Source: Promethearchaeota archaeon
GTDB lineage: Archaea > Asgardarchaeota > Lokiarchaeia > Sigynarchaeales > SOKP01
DNA: 6,058 bases
NCBI GenBank assembly: GCA_019057735.1
Contig: JAHLWV010000139.1
Coordinates: 1-6,058 of the forward strand
Direction: 5' to 3'
The position numbers and the translations under genes were made by a program. Positions 1-6,058 of this stretch are shown here, piece after piece; position 1 is the stretch's first letter, and every line of letters starts with the position of its first letter. The notes under the pieces are model-generated. The model did not search any database and was not told where the DNA came from. It worked only from the letters and a program-made list of their open reading frames with translations.

Positions 1-1473
1 TTGGCTTGGTTTACTCGCTAAATCCCATTCAATTATTGTAAGATCATCTATACTCGAGTATCTTTGATCAACATCGTAATTATATTCTGTAGGTTTACTT
101 AATAATGAAAAAACATCAACAGCACTAATTTCGTATTTATTTTCTTCACCCCAAAACTTTGTTTTATAGTAGAGAATATCGTGATAATTATGTAAATCGT
201 CTAAAAATAATTCCTCAAATATTAAATAATTTAAACCTATTTCTGAAGGTTTAATTATGGATTTATTTACACCGTAGAACCCTAAATGATTTATCACATA
301 ATTATAAGCGGGATTTTTAAGGTTTTCTTTATCGTGATTAACTTCATAAGCATTACGTTTTTTCCGAAAATCTATTTTTGTTTTTTTTATGTTATATTTC
401 TCCTTAAAATACCTTAAAAAAGCAAATTTCTTTAAATAGACTTTCTTTTCTAATTCTCTCGTTTCATTTTTATAAATTTTATATTCTTCGTAATACTGTT
501 TTTTAGGAATTTCGAATACATCGAATTGCTTTTTCATCAACTTTAAAATGTCTAATACAATAAAGTTATCAATTTCCTCTAAAAAATATTTCAACAGTTT
601 ATATTTAAAAGCATCGTAATCTTCTGATGTGATAATATCTTTAAATACTGGATTAAAGTCCGCTAGAATTTTGTATTTTTTCTTAATAAAATAGAATGAA
701 AAATATTTCTCGTTAAATTTGTTGGATTTTGCCATCTTAATTAAGATAGAAATTAAAGAAGAGACAAATGATTCTTTTTTAAATTCATAGTACTCTAAAA
801 TTTTGTCAATAAATTCAATAATTCGAAGCAGATCATAAAAAGTATATATCGAAACTGATTTTAGAAACGATCTGAAGCCATCTTCGATAATGTTATCATA
901 AGCGTTAAGGTATGAACCTAAATCGCTGCTATAGGCTGATTGGAGAAATTCAAATAGTTCTAAGTATAGATTGTTTTCTATAGCGGTCTTTAGATATTTT
1001 TCAATTATAGGCTCACAATCCTTGTTCTTGAATATGGCTTTATTGAGATAATTCAAACCTTCGATACAATTATTATTATCAATGGAAATATTAGCTAATT
1101 CTAAATAGTTTTTACTTTTTTTCTTAGAGCTATAGTCTTCAGATGTAAAGTTGAAATTATTAATATTATTTAAGATATTTTTTGAAATTGACGGTTCTAC
1201 CATCAATAAAAGGGTAAGTAAGTGAGGACACGCCTTTTTATCGATATCCAGCCCCGAAAAAAAGACATCACAATCATGAAAGATTTCATTTCTCCTCTCA
1301 TCGATAATGAGATGATACTCGCGTTCCTCATCAAAAATGATTGCTCTTATCTCTATCGGATTTTCTTTCAACGAGATTATATTAATTTTATTTATTGGGA
1401 ACTTAACTGATTCCTTATATTTTTCTACTCCGAATTTTTCAGATATTATTTCAGATATTAATTTTTTAGTCAT
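1..1473 (-). CDS. SWIM-like zinc-finger protein, third gene of MoxR-VWA operon (3' end truncated by window edge)
   Basis: The frame from the ATG at 1473 stays open for 491 codons to position 1 without a stop, so the C-terminus lies outside the window. Residues about 32-95 look like a SWIM-type zinc-binding module: a beta-rich stretch (residues 44-58) leads into H66-x-C68, then 13 residues, then C82-P-H84 followed by a hydrophobic helix. The canonical SWIM motif is CxC...CxH, so the first ligand here would be His. The rest is mostly predicted helix, with a Lys/Arg-rich stretch at about 329-375 and an aromatic-rich block at about 412-460, which I do not recognise. The start lies 4 bp after the VWA stop codon, and only a weak GAG-type ribosome site is seen, so translational coupling is likely. 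SWIM domains are known to bind nucleic acid or protein, and they accompany MoxR/VWA genes in other genomes (E. coli yehQ). The SWIM call is by motif and context; the function is unknown. Confidence 0.7.
   Translation of the reverse strand, partial: MTKKLISEIISEKFGVEKYKESVKFPINKINIISLKENPIEIRAIIFDEEREYHLIIDERRNEIFHDCDVFFSGLDIDKKACPHLLTLLLMVEPSISKNILNNINNFNFTSEDYSSKKKSKNYLELANISIDNNNCIEGLNYLNKAIFKNKDCEPIIEKYLKTAIENNLYLELFEFLQSAYSSDLGSYLNAYDNIIEDGFRSFLKSVSIYTFYDLLRIIEFIDKILEYYEFKKESFVSSLISILIKMAKSNKFNEKYFSFYFIKKKYKILADFNPVFKDIITSEDYDAFKYKLLKYFLEEIDNFIVLDILKLMKKQFDVFEIPKKQYYEEYKIYKNETRELEKKVYLKKFAFLRYFKEKYNIKKTKIDFRKKRNAYEVNHDKENLKNPAYNYVINHLGFYGVNKSIIKPSEIGLNYLIFEELFLDDLHNYHDILYYKTKFWGEENKYEISAVDVFSLLSKPTEYNYDVDQRYSSIDDLTIIEWDLASKPSQ
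1222..1278 (-). other. SWIM-like zinc-ligand motif, H-x-C-x13-C-x-H
   Basis: This segment encodes residues 66-84 of the gene starting at 1473. The four putative ligands are H66, C68, C82 and H84. The CPH triplet followed by leucines matches the second half of SWIM domains, while the first half has His-Asp-Cys instead of Cys-x-Cys. His is a normal zinc ligand, so the site could still bind metal; this is inference from the pattern only. Confidence 0.6.
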
Positions 1474-1477
1474 GGTT

Positions 1478-3979
1478 TTAAAATCTCGATTTAATAATCT
1501 CTGAGATAAGTTTGGGAAATTCGTTCCAATCTTTAATTGTCAAAAGTTGTCCTCCTGCTATTTTTACCATTTTTTGTGCTTCTTTTAAATTATAGGATGA
1601 TTCTGGAGAAATTAATACGAAATCTACATTTAAAGAACGTAATTTTCTTAATTCTTCGTTAGCCTGTTGAATATCGAAAATTTCTGCATCAGTAAATAGA
1701 ACATTTAATTTTTCGCGAGAGCTAGAATGTTCTTTAAATTGTTTATTTGCCCATTCTAAAGCACTCTGAAGCCGTGTACCTCCCTTAGCAGAAACCGTAA
1801 GTAAATCATCTGCTAATTTTTCCAAATCTATTTTTTCCGACAATTTCTTTAATACATGCGTATCTGATTCGAAAAAAGCAACACCTATTTCGTCTTTTCT
1901 CATGCCATATACCAACATCGTCACACAAATAGCCATATATGCAAGTTTCTCCCCTGTCATAGAACCACTGATATCAAGTTCAAAACAAAACGAACGCAAT
2001 CCCTTTGCCGTCTCGTAAACGTAAAAATCGTCGTAATTGATGTGATCCAATTTCTTGCCTTTTTCTAAAAGGTTAAAAATTGTTTCTTCCAAATCTATAT
2101 TCTCAAAATCATCCCCGATTGAATATGGCCTTACTATATTGATCGGTATCGTCCCTGTTGTTGCGCTACCTAATCGTGCTCTGGAATAGTAGACACCTAA
2201 ATCAATTAACATTTTTTTTGCTAATTCTTTTACTTTAACTTTAACTTTTTCAGGTAAACTACTACGATGAATAAACCATTGTTTAAGGAGATTTTCACCA
2301 CTTCCAGCGGATAAACAAGATATTACTTTATCCTGGCCTTCTTTACCAGCAATTTGTTGAGCTCCTTTTAATGCCTCACCCATGTTGTAATGACCAATAG
2401 CAGCTAAAGCATCACGGTTATCGTTGGCTAATGCGCTGCTTAGTAATTCTTTGATCCTTTCTTTGTTTAGTTGATCTTGGAGTTGGTTAATCATATTACT
2501 AATCCTTTGAAAATCAGCAACTTTTTCTTCAACCATTTTTTTTAACAGTTGATAATTAGGCTCAACAAGTTCAGATATTTCCGCTTCTGACATGCCTAAT
2601 TCTTCTCCAATTCTTTTAATGTCATCAGTGTTAGGGCTTAAACCAATTTTCCTTAAGAATTCAGTTGCATTTTTTAATTGATCGGGGGTATCGCAAGCCT
2701 TTAAAGTTTGAGAAATTAAATCGGGCAATTTTTGGGATATTTTCTGACTGCATTGAATATTAGGACAACTGTTCATTAATTGCTGTATCTGATGTGAGAG
2801 CGATTTTAGAGCTTCGAAATTGATGTTTTGATTGTTTGCCTCCTTTATAGCATTTTCAAGAGCTTGATTAAATAAATTATTCCATGATTTATTTGCTAAG
2901 GCATTTTTTGTCAGAGATTCTAATGATAAATTCATTTGAGAATTTAAAGATTGCTGATCGAGCTTATTAAGTAATTCTTCTCTTAAATTGGTTCCAAAAT
3001 ACTGATCTAATGAGTCAGCTAGATTGAAATTATGCTCAAAGGAAGACTGGTTTAAGGAATTATTTAAGATTTTATCTTGATCAAATTTAGGTGTTTCACC
3101 TAATGTTTTCGCTGCGTTAAATAGTTGATCTAAATTATTAATCTGGTTTTGTAGTTGATTTTTAACCTGTTTTATCTGTTCCAGTATATTTTGATTGTCT
3201 GATGTTTCCCCAATAAATTTTATTGATTTTAAAAGATCGTCAAATTTATTCGCATTAATTAATTTCGTTAAATCTTCTATGATGCTTTGATGAGAGAGAG
3301 CCTTACTTGCGAGTTTTTCCCATTCTCGAAAGGATTCTTGCTGAATCAAGTCGTTTAGACCTAAATTAGAACCAGCTTTTAAATCCTCTGGACTTAATGA
3401 GTTAATTTTTTGTTCCAACCTTTTTTGTGCTTCTTGTATCAACTCTTCTAAAGAAGAAATCTCTTCTTTATACAATTCTGAGTCGTCATTGAAAAAATTT
3501 AAAGCAGATTTATAAGGCTCCTCTTCTCGTTTAGCGTTTAATTCGTCTAAAAACTCCTCTAGTTTTTGAATTTTATTCGTATCAAGCAATTTAGTCTTTT
3601 CGATTTCATCAATCATTTCTTGAAGCTTATCAAGTTCTGTTAATATATCAGAATCGTCTAATTTTTCACCAAATTCACCCTCTAAGTTATCATCTTCTTG
3701 AAAGAATGAATCAATCATATTCTTTTTATAATTAGGAAAGAGAATCTGAAAAGCTATATCTTTTGCTATTTCTTGATTGTCTGGAAAAGAAGTCACTGCG
3801 CTTATTTCTATGTAATCGTTAGCAGTTACCACCCCTTTACGATAATATCTTGATAAGAGCAATTTAGGAATGGATAGAACTTGTCGAGAACTTGGTATCT
3901 GAACGATATCACGATGTCTTCTCATCCTACGAATGAAATCTACAGCAAATTCACAAGGATTTTCTGGAAAAACGCCCAT
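1478..3979 (-). CDS. Large VWA-domain protein (MoxR partner) with coiled-coil insert
   Basis: The 833-aa protein is the likely adaptor for the upstream MoxR ATPase. Residues 1-88 form a basic, helical N-terminal domain. Residues 93-195 are highly acidic and charged, probably coiled coil. Residues 200-560 are helical and rich in Asn, Gln, Leu and Ser, with degenerate repeats. Residues 565-660 lead into the VWA domain and contain RPYSIGDDFENID (617-629), a linker of the kind seen just before VWA domains in CoxE/YehP-like proteins. The VWA domain spans about 661-833 and has a complete MIDAS: D669-x-S671-x-S673, T735 (in KGGTRL) and D764 (in LFTDAE). No signal peptide or membrane segment is seen, so it should be cytoplasmic. 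The ATG at 3979 is the only reasonable start: a stop (TAG) lies in frame seven codons upstream, and an AGGAGG lies 14 nt away. VWA identity is firm; the molecular target is unknown. Confidence 0.9.
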   Translation of the reverse strand: MGVFPENPCEFAVDFIRRMRRHRDIVQIPSSRQVLSIPKLLLSRYYRKGVVTANDYIEISAVTSFPDNQEIAKDIAFQILFPNYKKNMIDSFFQEDDNLEGEFGEKLDDSDILTELDKLQEMIDEIEKTKLLDTNKIQKLEEFLDELNAKREEEPYKSALNFFNDDSELYKEEISSLEELIQEAQKRLEQKINSLSPEDLKAGSNLGLNDLIQQESFREWEKLASKALSHQSIIEDLTKLINANKFDDLLKSIKFIGETSDNQNILEQIKQVKNQLQNQINNLDQLFNAAKTLGETPKFDQDKILNNSLNQSSFEHNFNLADSLDQYFGTNLREELLNKLDQQSLNSQMNLSLESLTKNALANKSWNNLFNQALENAIKEANNQNINFEALKSLSHQIQQLMNSCPNIQCSQKISQKLPDLISQTLKACDTPDQLKNATEFLRKIGLSPNTDDIKRIGEELGMSEAEISELVEPNYQLLKKMVEEKVADFQRISNMINQLQDQLNKERIKELLSSALANDNRDALAAIGHYNMGEALKGAQQIAGKEGQDKVISCLSAGSGENLLKQWFIHRSSLPEKVKVKVKELAKKMLIDLGVYYSRARLGSATTGTIPINIVRPYSIGDDFENIDLEETIFNLLEKGKKLDHINYDDFYVYETAKGLRSFCFELDISGSMTGEKLAYMAICVTMLVYGMRKDEIGVAFFESDTHVLKKLSEKIDLEKLADDLLTVSAKGGTRLQSALEWANKQFKEHSSSREKLNVLFTDAEIFDIQQANEELRKLRSLNVDFVLISPESSYNLKEAQKMVKIAGGQLLTIKDWNEFPKLISEIIKSRF

Positions 3980-3993
3980 AAAATTATCAGATG

Positions 3994-3999
3994 CCTCCT
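3994..3999 (-). promoter_or_regulatory. Shine-Dalgarno AGGAGG for the VWA gene, overlapping the MoxR stop codon
   Basis: On the - strand the end of the MoxR gene reads TCG TAG GAGG, so the stop codon is part of a perfect AGGAGG. The distance to the VWA ATG is 14 nt, longer than the usual 5-9. The overlap suggests that ribosomes ending on MoxR re-initiate on the VWA frame. It is the only strong ribosome site seen for the genes in this window. Confidence 0.5.
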
Positions 4000-4939
4000 A
4001 CGACCCTAAAGTTTTGTGTATTATATTTTCAATTATGTGTTCAACTTTTGTGCCCGGTTTTGGTTTGATTGAACCTAATAAAACATGTTGAGTAACTTCT
4101 GAAAGATATTCATATACTGATACCTTTTCTTTTAGCTCTCCTTTTTTTTCTAAGGATCGTCTACGACCTAAAAGTTTAGCAATAGCAATACCAGCTCTAA
4201 TGGAGGCTGGTACCTCAATATCTATTTTATTTTTTCTTGTTTCATTTATTATGGAATAAATTAGTTCTAATTCGGATTCTTCTATTTCAAAATGTTCTGG
4301 TAAATTTATTCGGATAATATCGAGCTCAGTCGCCTTATCTGGATACGTTAGTTTGATCCACACCTTAATTCTATCTTTCAAAGCCTCAGATAACCGATGT
4401 GTTCCAGATAATTCTTCAGGGTTCATCGCAGAAATAAAAAAGAAATCTTTATCGGCTTTTATTCTTCCGAGGTGAGGAATGCTGATAGATGCTTCCTCTA
4501 ATGGTTCTAATAGCGTATTTTGGGAATATTCTGTAGCTCTATTAATTTCATTTGCTAAAAACGTACCACCCTCCAACATAGCTCTCAAAAGTGGTCCAGG
4601 ATTGAACGCTTCTAACACAAATCCTTTTTTTAAAGTAATTGCAGGGTCGAAACTTCCAATGAAATGGCTTGGCTTTATTGATTCGTCAAGCGTTAGCCAA
4701 TTAAAAGTCTTGTTTTTATTTTCTTTTGCTCTTAACTTCGCAAAATAGCGACACAGAATAGTTTTTCCAACTCCAGGAGGACCTACAAGAGCGGGAAATA
4801 ATCCCGTTGCCTCTGCATCTCTAAGTAATTCTAAAGCTTTTCCATACTGCCCTGTCAAGACAATATCGATTTGTTCATCAGAAATATTCTTGATGAGTCG
4901 TTCCTTGAATAATTCCTCAAATCTTTGTTTATCAATCAT
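3998..4939 (-). CDS. MoxR-family AAA+ ATPase
   Basis: This 313-aa cytoplasmic ATPase is of normal MoxR length and is first in the leftward operon. Visible motifs are Walker A GPPGVGKT (53-60), a Walker B region GGTFLANEINRA (124-135), sensor 1 ISAMNPEE (169-176, N173), an arginine-finger candidate R190 in LKDRIKVW, and sensor 2 R248 in VPASIRAG, followed by a helical lid to the C-terminus. MoxR proteins form hexameric rings and work with VWA proteins to remodel targets or insert metals. The residue before the catalytic Glu (E131) is Asn130, where Asp is usual, so Mg2+ coordination may differ. The ATG at 4939 is set by an in-frame TAG four codons upstream (4949-4951). No Shine-Dalgarno is seen before it. 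The neighbouring VWA gene follows after 18 bp. Family assignment is firm; the substrate is unknown. Confidence 0.95.
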   Translation of the reverse strand: MIDKQRFEELFKERLIKNISDEQIDIVLTGQYGKALELLRDAEATGLFPALVGPPGVGKTILCRYFAKLRAKENKNKTFNWLTLDESIKPSHFIGSFDPAITLKKGFVLEAFNPGPLLRAMLEGGTFLANEINRATEYSQNTLLEPLEEASISIPHLGRIKADKDFFFISAMNPEELSGTHRLSEALKDRIKVWIKLTYPDKATELDIIRINLPEHFEIEESELELIYSIINETRKNKIDIEVPASIRAGIAIAKLLGRRRSLEKKGELKEKVSVYEYLSEVTQHVLLGSIKPKPGTKVEHIIENIIHKTLGS

Positions 4940-4950
4940 CGTAAAAATCT

Positions 4951-4974
4951 ACTATAATAGTTTATGTGTATAGT
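4951..4974. repeat. Inverted and repeated ATAGT half-sites in the divergent promoter
   Basis: ACTATAATAGT (4951-4961) is a perfect palindrome around a central A. A further ATAGT follows at 4970-4974, 13 bp on, and another at 5004-5008 inside the TATA region. Such an arrangement could be an operator for a dimeric regulator acting on the MoxR leader. Short A/T-rich words recur easily by chance here, so this is only a candidate. Confidence 0.3.
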
Positions 4975-4997
4975 AATTGTTAATTTTTAATCTATAT

Positions 4998-5006
4998 TTT
5001 TATATA
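4998..5006. promoter_or_regulatory. TATA-box candidate (TTTTATATA on +, TATATAAAA on -)
   Basis: On the + strand the element matches the archaeal TTTAWATA consensus. Its centre is about 26-28 nt before the TTG at 5030, so a start of transcription 24-26 nt downstream would give an almost leaderless message for the methyltransferase. Read on the - strand, it would place transcription start near 4972-4978 and leave a leader of about 35 nt before the MoxR ATG. No clear BRE fixes the direction. In a bacterium the same bases could be part of a -10 region. Confidence 0.5.
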
Positions 5007-5029
5007 GTATAAACAGTACAAAAAATATT

Positions 5030-5872
5030 TTGATCCTTGTTAGAAATTTGACGCAAAAAACTCGACCACACCCTTTTTTAAAGTGGGCAGGCGGTAAACG
5101 GCAATTACTACCACAAATGGAGGAGCATTTCCCTAAATACTGTAATAGATACATAGAGCCCTTTATTGGTGGCGGAGCTGTTTTTTTCCATTTGCTTCCT
5201 GAAAATTCAATTGTATCAGATAATAATCCCGATTTAATAAATTGCTACAAGGTTATAAAACAAGATGTAGAGGGTTTAATAAAATCTCTAAAGAAACATA
5301 GATACGAAAAGAATTACTATTATGAGATTCGAGCTCTCGACCGGGATGTTAAAAATTTTGCTGATCTATCAGATGTTGAGAAAGCTTCACGATCCATTTA
5401 TTTAAATAAAACCGGATACAACGGATTATATCGCGTTAACAGTAAAGGTCTCTTTAATGTTCCTTTTGGAAGGCATAAAAATCCAAAAATATGTGACGAG
5501 ACAAATCTAAGAAATGTTAGTCAAGCTTTAAAGAAGGTTGAAATATTTCGGGGTTCTTTCGAAATCTGCTTAGATTTTGCAGAAAAAGATGATTTTATAT
5601 ACTTTGACCCCCCATATTTTCCACTTTCTGACACTGCTTTATTTACAAGTTATACTAAAAATAGTTTTGACAAATCTTCGCAAATAAAATTATTTGAAGT
5701 GTTTAAGGAACTTAATATGAGAGGGTGTAATCTAATGCTGAGTAATTCCTATTCCGAATTCATATTAGATTTGTATAAAGATTTTAAAATTATTACATTG
5801 AAAGCTAAAAGAAATATAAATAGCAATTCGCAGAAAAGGGGATTAATTAAAGAAGCTTTGATTTTGAATTAA
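5030..5872 (+). CDS. dam: Dam-family DNA adenine-N6 methyltransferase
   Basis: This 280-aa protein transfers a methyl group from S-adenosylmethionine to adenine N6; Dam-group members typically act on GATC. The order of motifs is that of alpha-group enzymes: FLKWAGGKRQLL (16-27), the SAM-binding YIEPFIGGGAVFF (41-53), LNKTGYNGLYRVN (125-137), NVPFG (143-147) and the catalytic D193-P-P-Y196. It ends with the usual INSNSQKRG-type tail, so it is complete. There is no ATG near the N-terminus: TTG at 5030 gives 280 aa, and TTG at 5048 gives 274 aa with an N-terminus (MTQKTRPHPFLKW) closer to the family norm. No Shine-Dalgarno is visible, which fits leaderless initiation from the TATA element upstream. 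No restriction enzyme gene is seen beside it, so it may be a solitary or acquired methylase. GATC specificity is inferred from the family. The symbol is used in the family sense. Confidence 0.95.
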   Translation: MILVRNLTQKTRPHPFLKWAGGKRQLLPQMEEHFPKYCNRYIEPFIGGGAVFFHLLPENSIVSDNNPDLINCYKVIKQDVEGLIKSLKKHRYEKNYYYEIRALDRDVKNFADLSDVEKASRSIYLNKTGYNGLYRVNSKGLFNVPFGRHKNPKICDETNLRNVSQALKKVEIFRGSFEICLDFAEKDDFIYFDPPYFPLSDTALFTSYTKNSFDKSSQIKLFEVFKELNMRGCNLMLSNSYSEFILDLYKDFKIITLKAKRNINSNSQKRGLIKEALILN

Positions 5873-5981
5873 GATATGCAACATTCAATTATAACAACTT
5901 TTATTTAGTTTTATAATTATATTAAAAATTAATACGAAGTGTTTATTCAACACCAGTAATTACGAATTATGTTGATTTTTT
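5873..5981. other. AT-rich intergenic region between the methyltransferase and the next gene
   Basis: No reading frame of useful length is seen. The stretch holds a T-rich tract soon after the methyltransferase stop, an A/T-rich TATA-like segment (TTATAATTATATTAAAAATT, 5911-5930), and a small perfect hairpin (GTGTT at 5939-5943, AACAC at 5949-5953). The TATA-like segment could serve the gene that starts at 5982. Confidence 0.6.
5898..5914 (+). terminator. Possible T-rich transcription terminator after the methyltransferase gene
   Basis: A run dominated by T, including CTTTTATTTAGTTTT, begins about 26 bp after the stop codon. Archaeal transcription commonly ends at such T-rich tracts without a stem-loop, and no strong hairpin is seen just before it. 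In DNA this rich in A/T the tract may be chance, so confidence is low. Confidence 0.3.
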
Positions 5982-6058
5982 ATGCAAGTAGAGCAATTTT
6001 CTCCATCTGATTATAAGGATCGCATTTTAAGAATGAAAAAAGAAGTTGTTTCCCAACC
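5982..6058 (+). CDS. 5' fragment of an unidentified gene (runs off the right edge)
   Basis: An ATG at 5982 opens a frame of 25 complete codons that reaches the window end without a stop; an in-frame TGA lies at 5973-5975, so the frame cannot start much earlier. The peptide starts MQVEQFSPSDYKDRIL and continues with a basic amphipathic stretch ending VVSQP. The pattern of RIxRMKxEVxxxP loosely recalls the N-terminus of glycyl radical enzymes (pyruvate formate-lyase family), but so few residues cannot decide this. No Shine-Dalgarno is seen. That it is a gene is moderately likely; its identity is a guess. Confidence 0.5.
   Translation, partial: MQVEQFSPSDYKDRILRMKKEVVSQ

Larger units (their letters stand above)
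4940..5029. promoter_or_regulatory. Divergent promoter region between the MoxR operon and the Dam-like gene
   Basis: These 90 bp separate the MoxR ATG (- strand) from the likely TTG of the methyltransferase (+ strand), so both transcripts must start in or near them. The stretch is almost entirely A/T. It contains one central TATA-like element usable in either direction and four copies of the half-site ATAGT/ACTAT. The close back-to-back layout suggests shared control. Promoter function is inferred from layout and composition. Confidence 0.7.

Noticed and set aside
381..388. Run of eight T on + (eight A in the SWIM gene), a possible slippery site or assembly indel
   Set aside because: The reading frame is open and similar in character on both sides, so neither a frameshift nor an indel is needed to explain it.
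1222..1410. A 62-aa + strand open frame
   Set aside because: It lies wholly antisense to the SWIM-like gene, which is open across the whole stretch in a continuous coding frame; the + frame has no recognisable motif or ribosome site.
4479..4748. An 89-aa + strand open frame
   Set aside because: It is antisense to the well-supported MoxR ATPase, across the Walker B region, and shows no protein features of its own.
4954..4959. TATAAT-like hexamer on the + strand as a bacterial -10 box
   Set aside because: No convincing -35 sequence lies at the right distance, it is over 70 bp from the methyltransferase start, and the TTTATATA element is better placed.
5939..5953. Perfect 5-bp hairpin GTGTT-TATTC-AACAC
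   Set aside because: It is too short and weak for a terminator, is not followed by a T run, and is easily expected by chance; it is noted only as part of the intergenic region.
5969..6010. Short + strand frame starting at the ATG at 5969
   Set aside because: It ends in a TGA after 13 codons, while the overlapping frame from 5982 stays open to the window edge.
1..6058. CRISPR arrays, tRNA or rRNA genes, insertion sequences, attachment sites
   Set aside because: Both strands were read for spaced direct repeats, tRNA-like arms, transposase motifs and terminal inverted repeats; none was seen.

Overview
The window is AT-rich (roughly one third G+C by eye). It holds a leftward (- strand) three-gene operon and a divergent rightward DNA adenine methyltransferase gene. 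The 90-bp gap between the two divergent start codons contains a TTTATATA element typical of archaeal TATA boxes, and start codons generally lack strong Shine-Dalgarno sequences. An AT-rich archaeon, possibly an Asgard-type or other uncultivated lineage, is my best guess. This rests on promoter appearance and general protein character only; a low-GC bacterium is not excluded.

Region 4939 down to 1 is a compact operon on the - strand. It encodes a MoxR-type AAA+ ATPase (313 aa), a large von Willebrand factor A (VWA) protein with a long coiled-coil or helical insert and an intact MIDAS metal site (833 aa), and a protein with a SWIM-like zinc-finger signature that runs off the left edge (491 residues visible, no stop). 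The spacers are 18 bp and 4 bp, so all three are very probably co-transcribed. MoxR plus VWA is a well-known chaperone-like pair: the ring ATPase remodels or loads metal into a target and the VWA protein bridges to it. Adding a SWIM protein gives a set resembling E. coli yehL (AAA+), yehP (VWA) and yehQ (SWIM), whose role is poorly understood. A DUF5682 (YehM-type) partner is not visible here; it could lie left of position 1 or be absent.

Region 4940-5029 is a shared divergent promoter with a central TATA-like element and several copies of a 5-bp half-site (ATAGT/ACTAT). Region 5030-5872 (+) encodes a full-length Dam-family N6-adenine methyltransferase with all main motifs, probably starting at a TTG. 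No restriction endonuclease is visible next to it.

Region 5873-5981 is an AT-rich intergenic stretch with a T-rich tract. From 5982 a new + strand reading frame runs off the right edge; only 25 codons are visible, too few for firm identification.

The item most worth following up is the MoxR-VWA-SWIM triad itself. It carries a His-for-Cys SWIM variant, an Asn in place of the Walker B Asp in the ATPase, and a long Asn/Gln-rich insert in the VWA protein, all divergent to a Dam methyltransferase.
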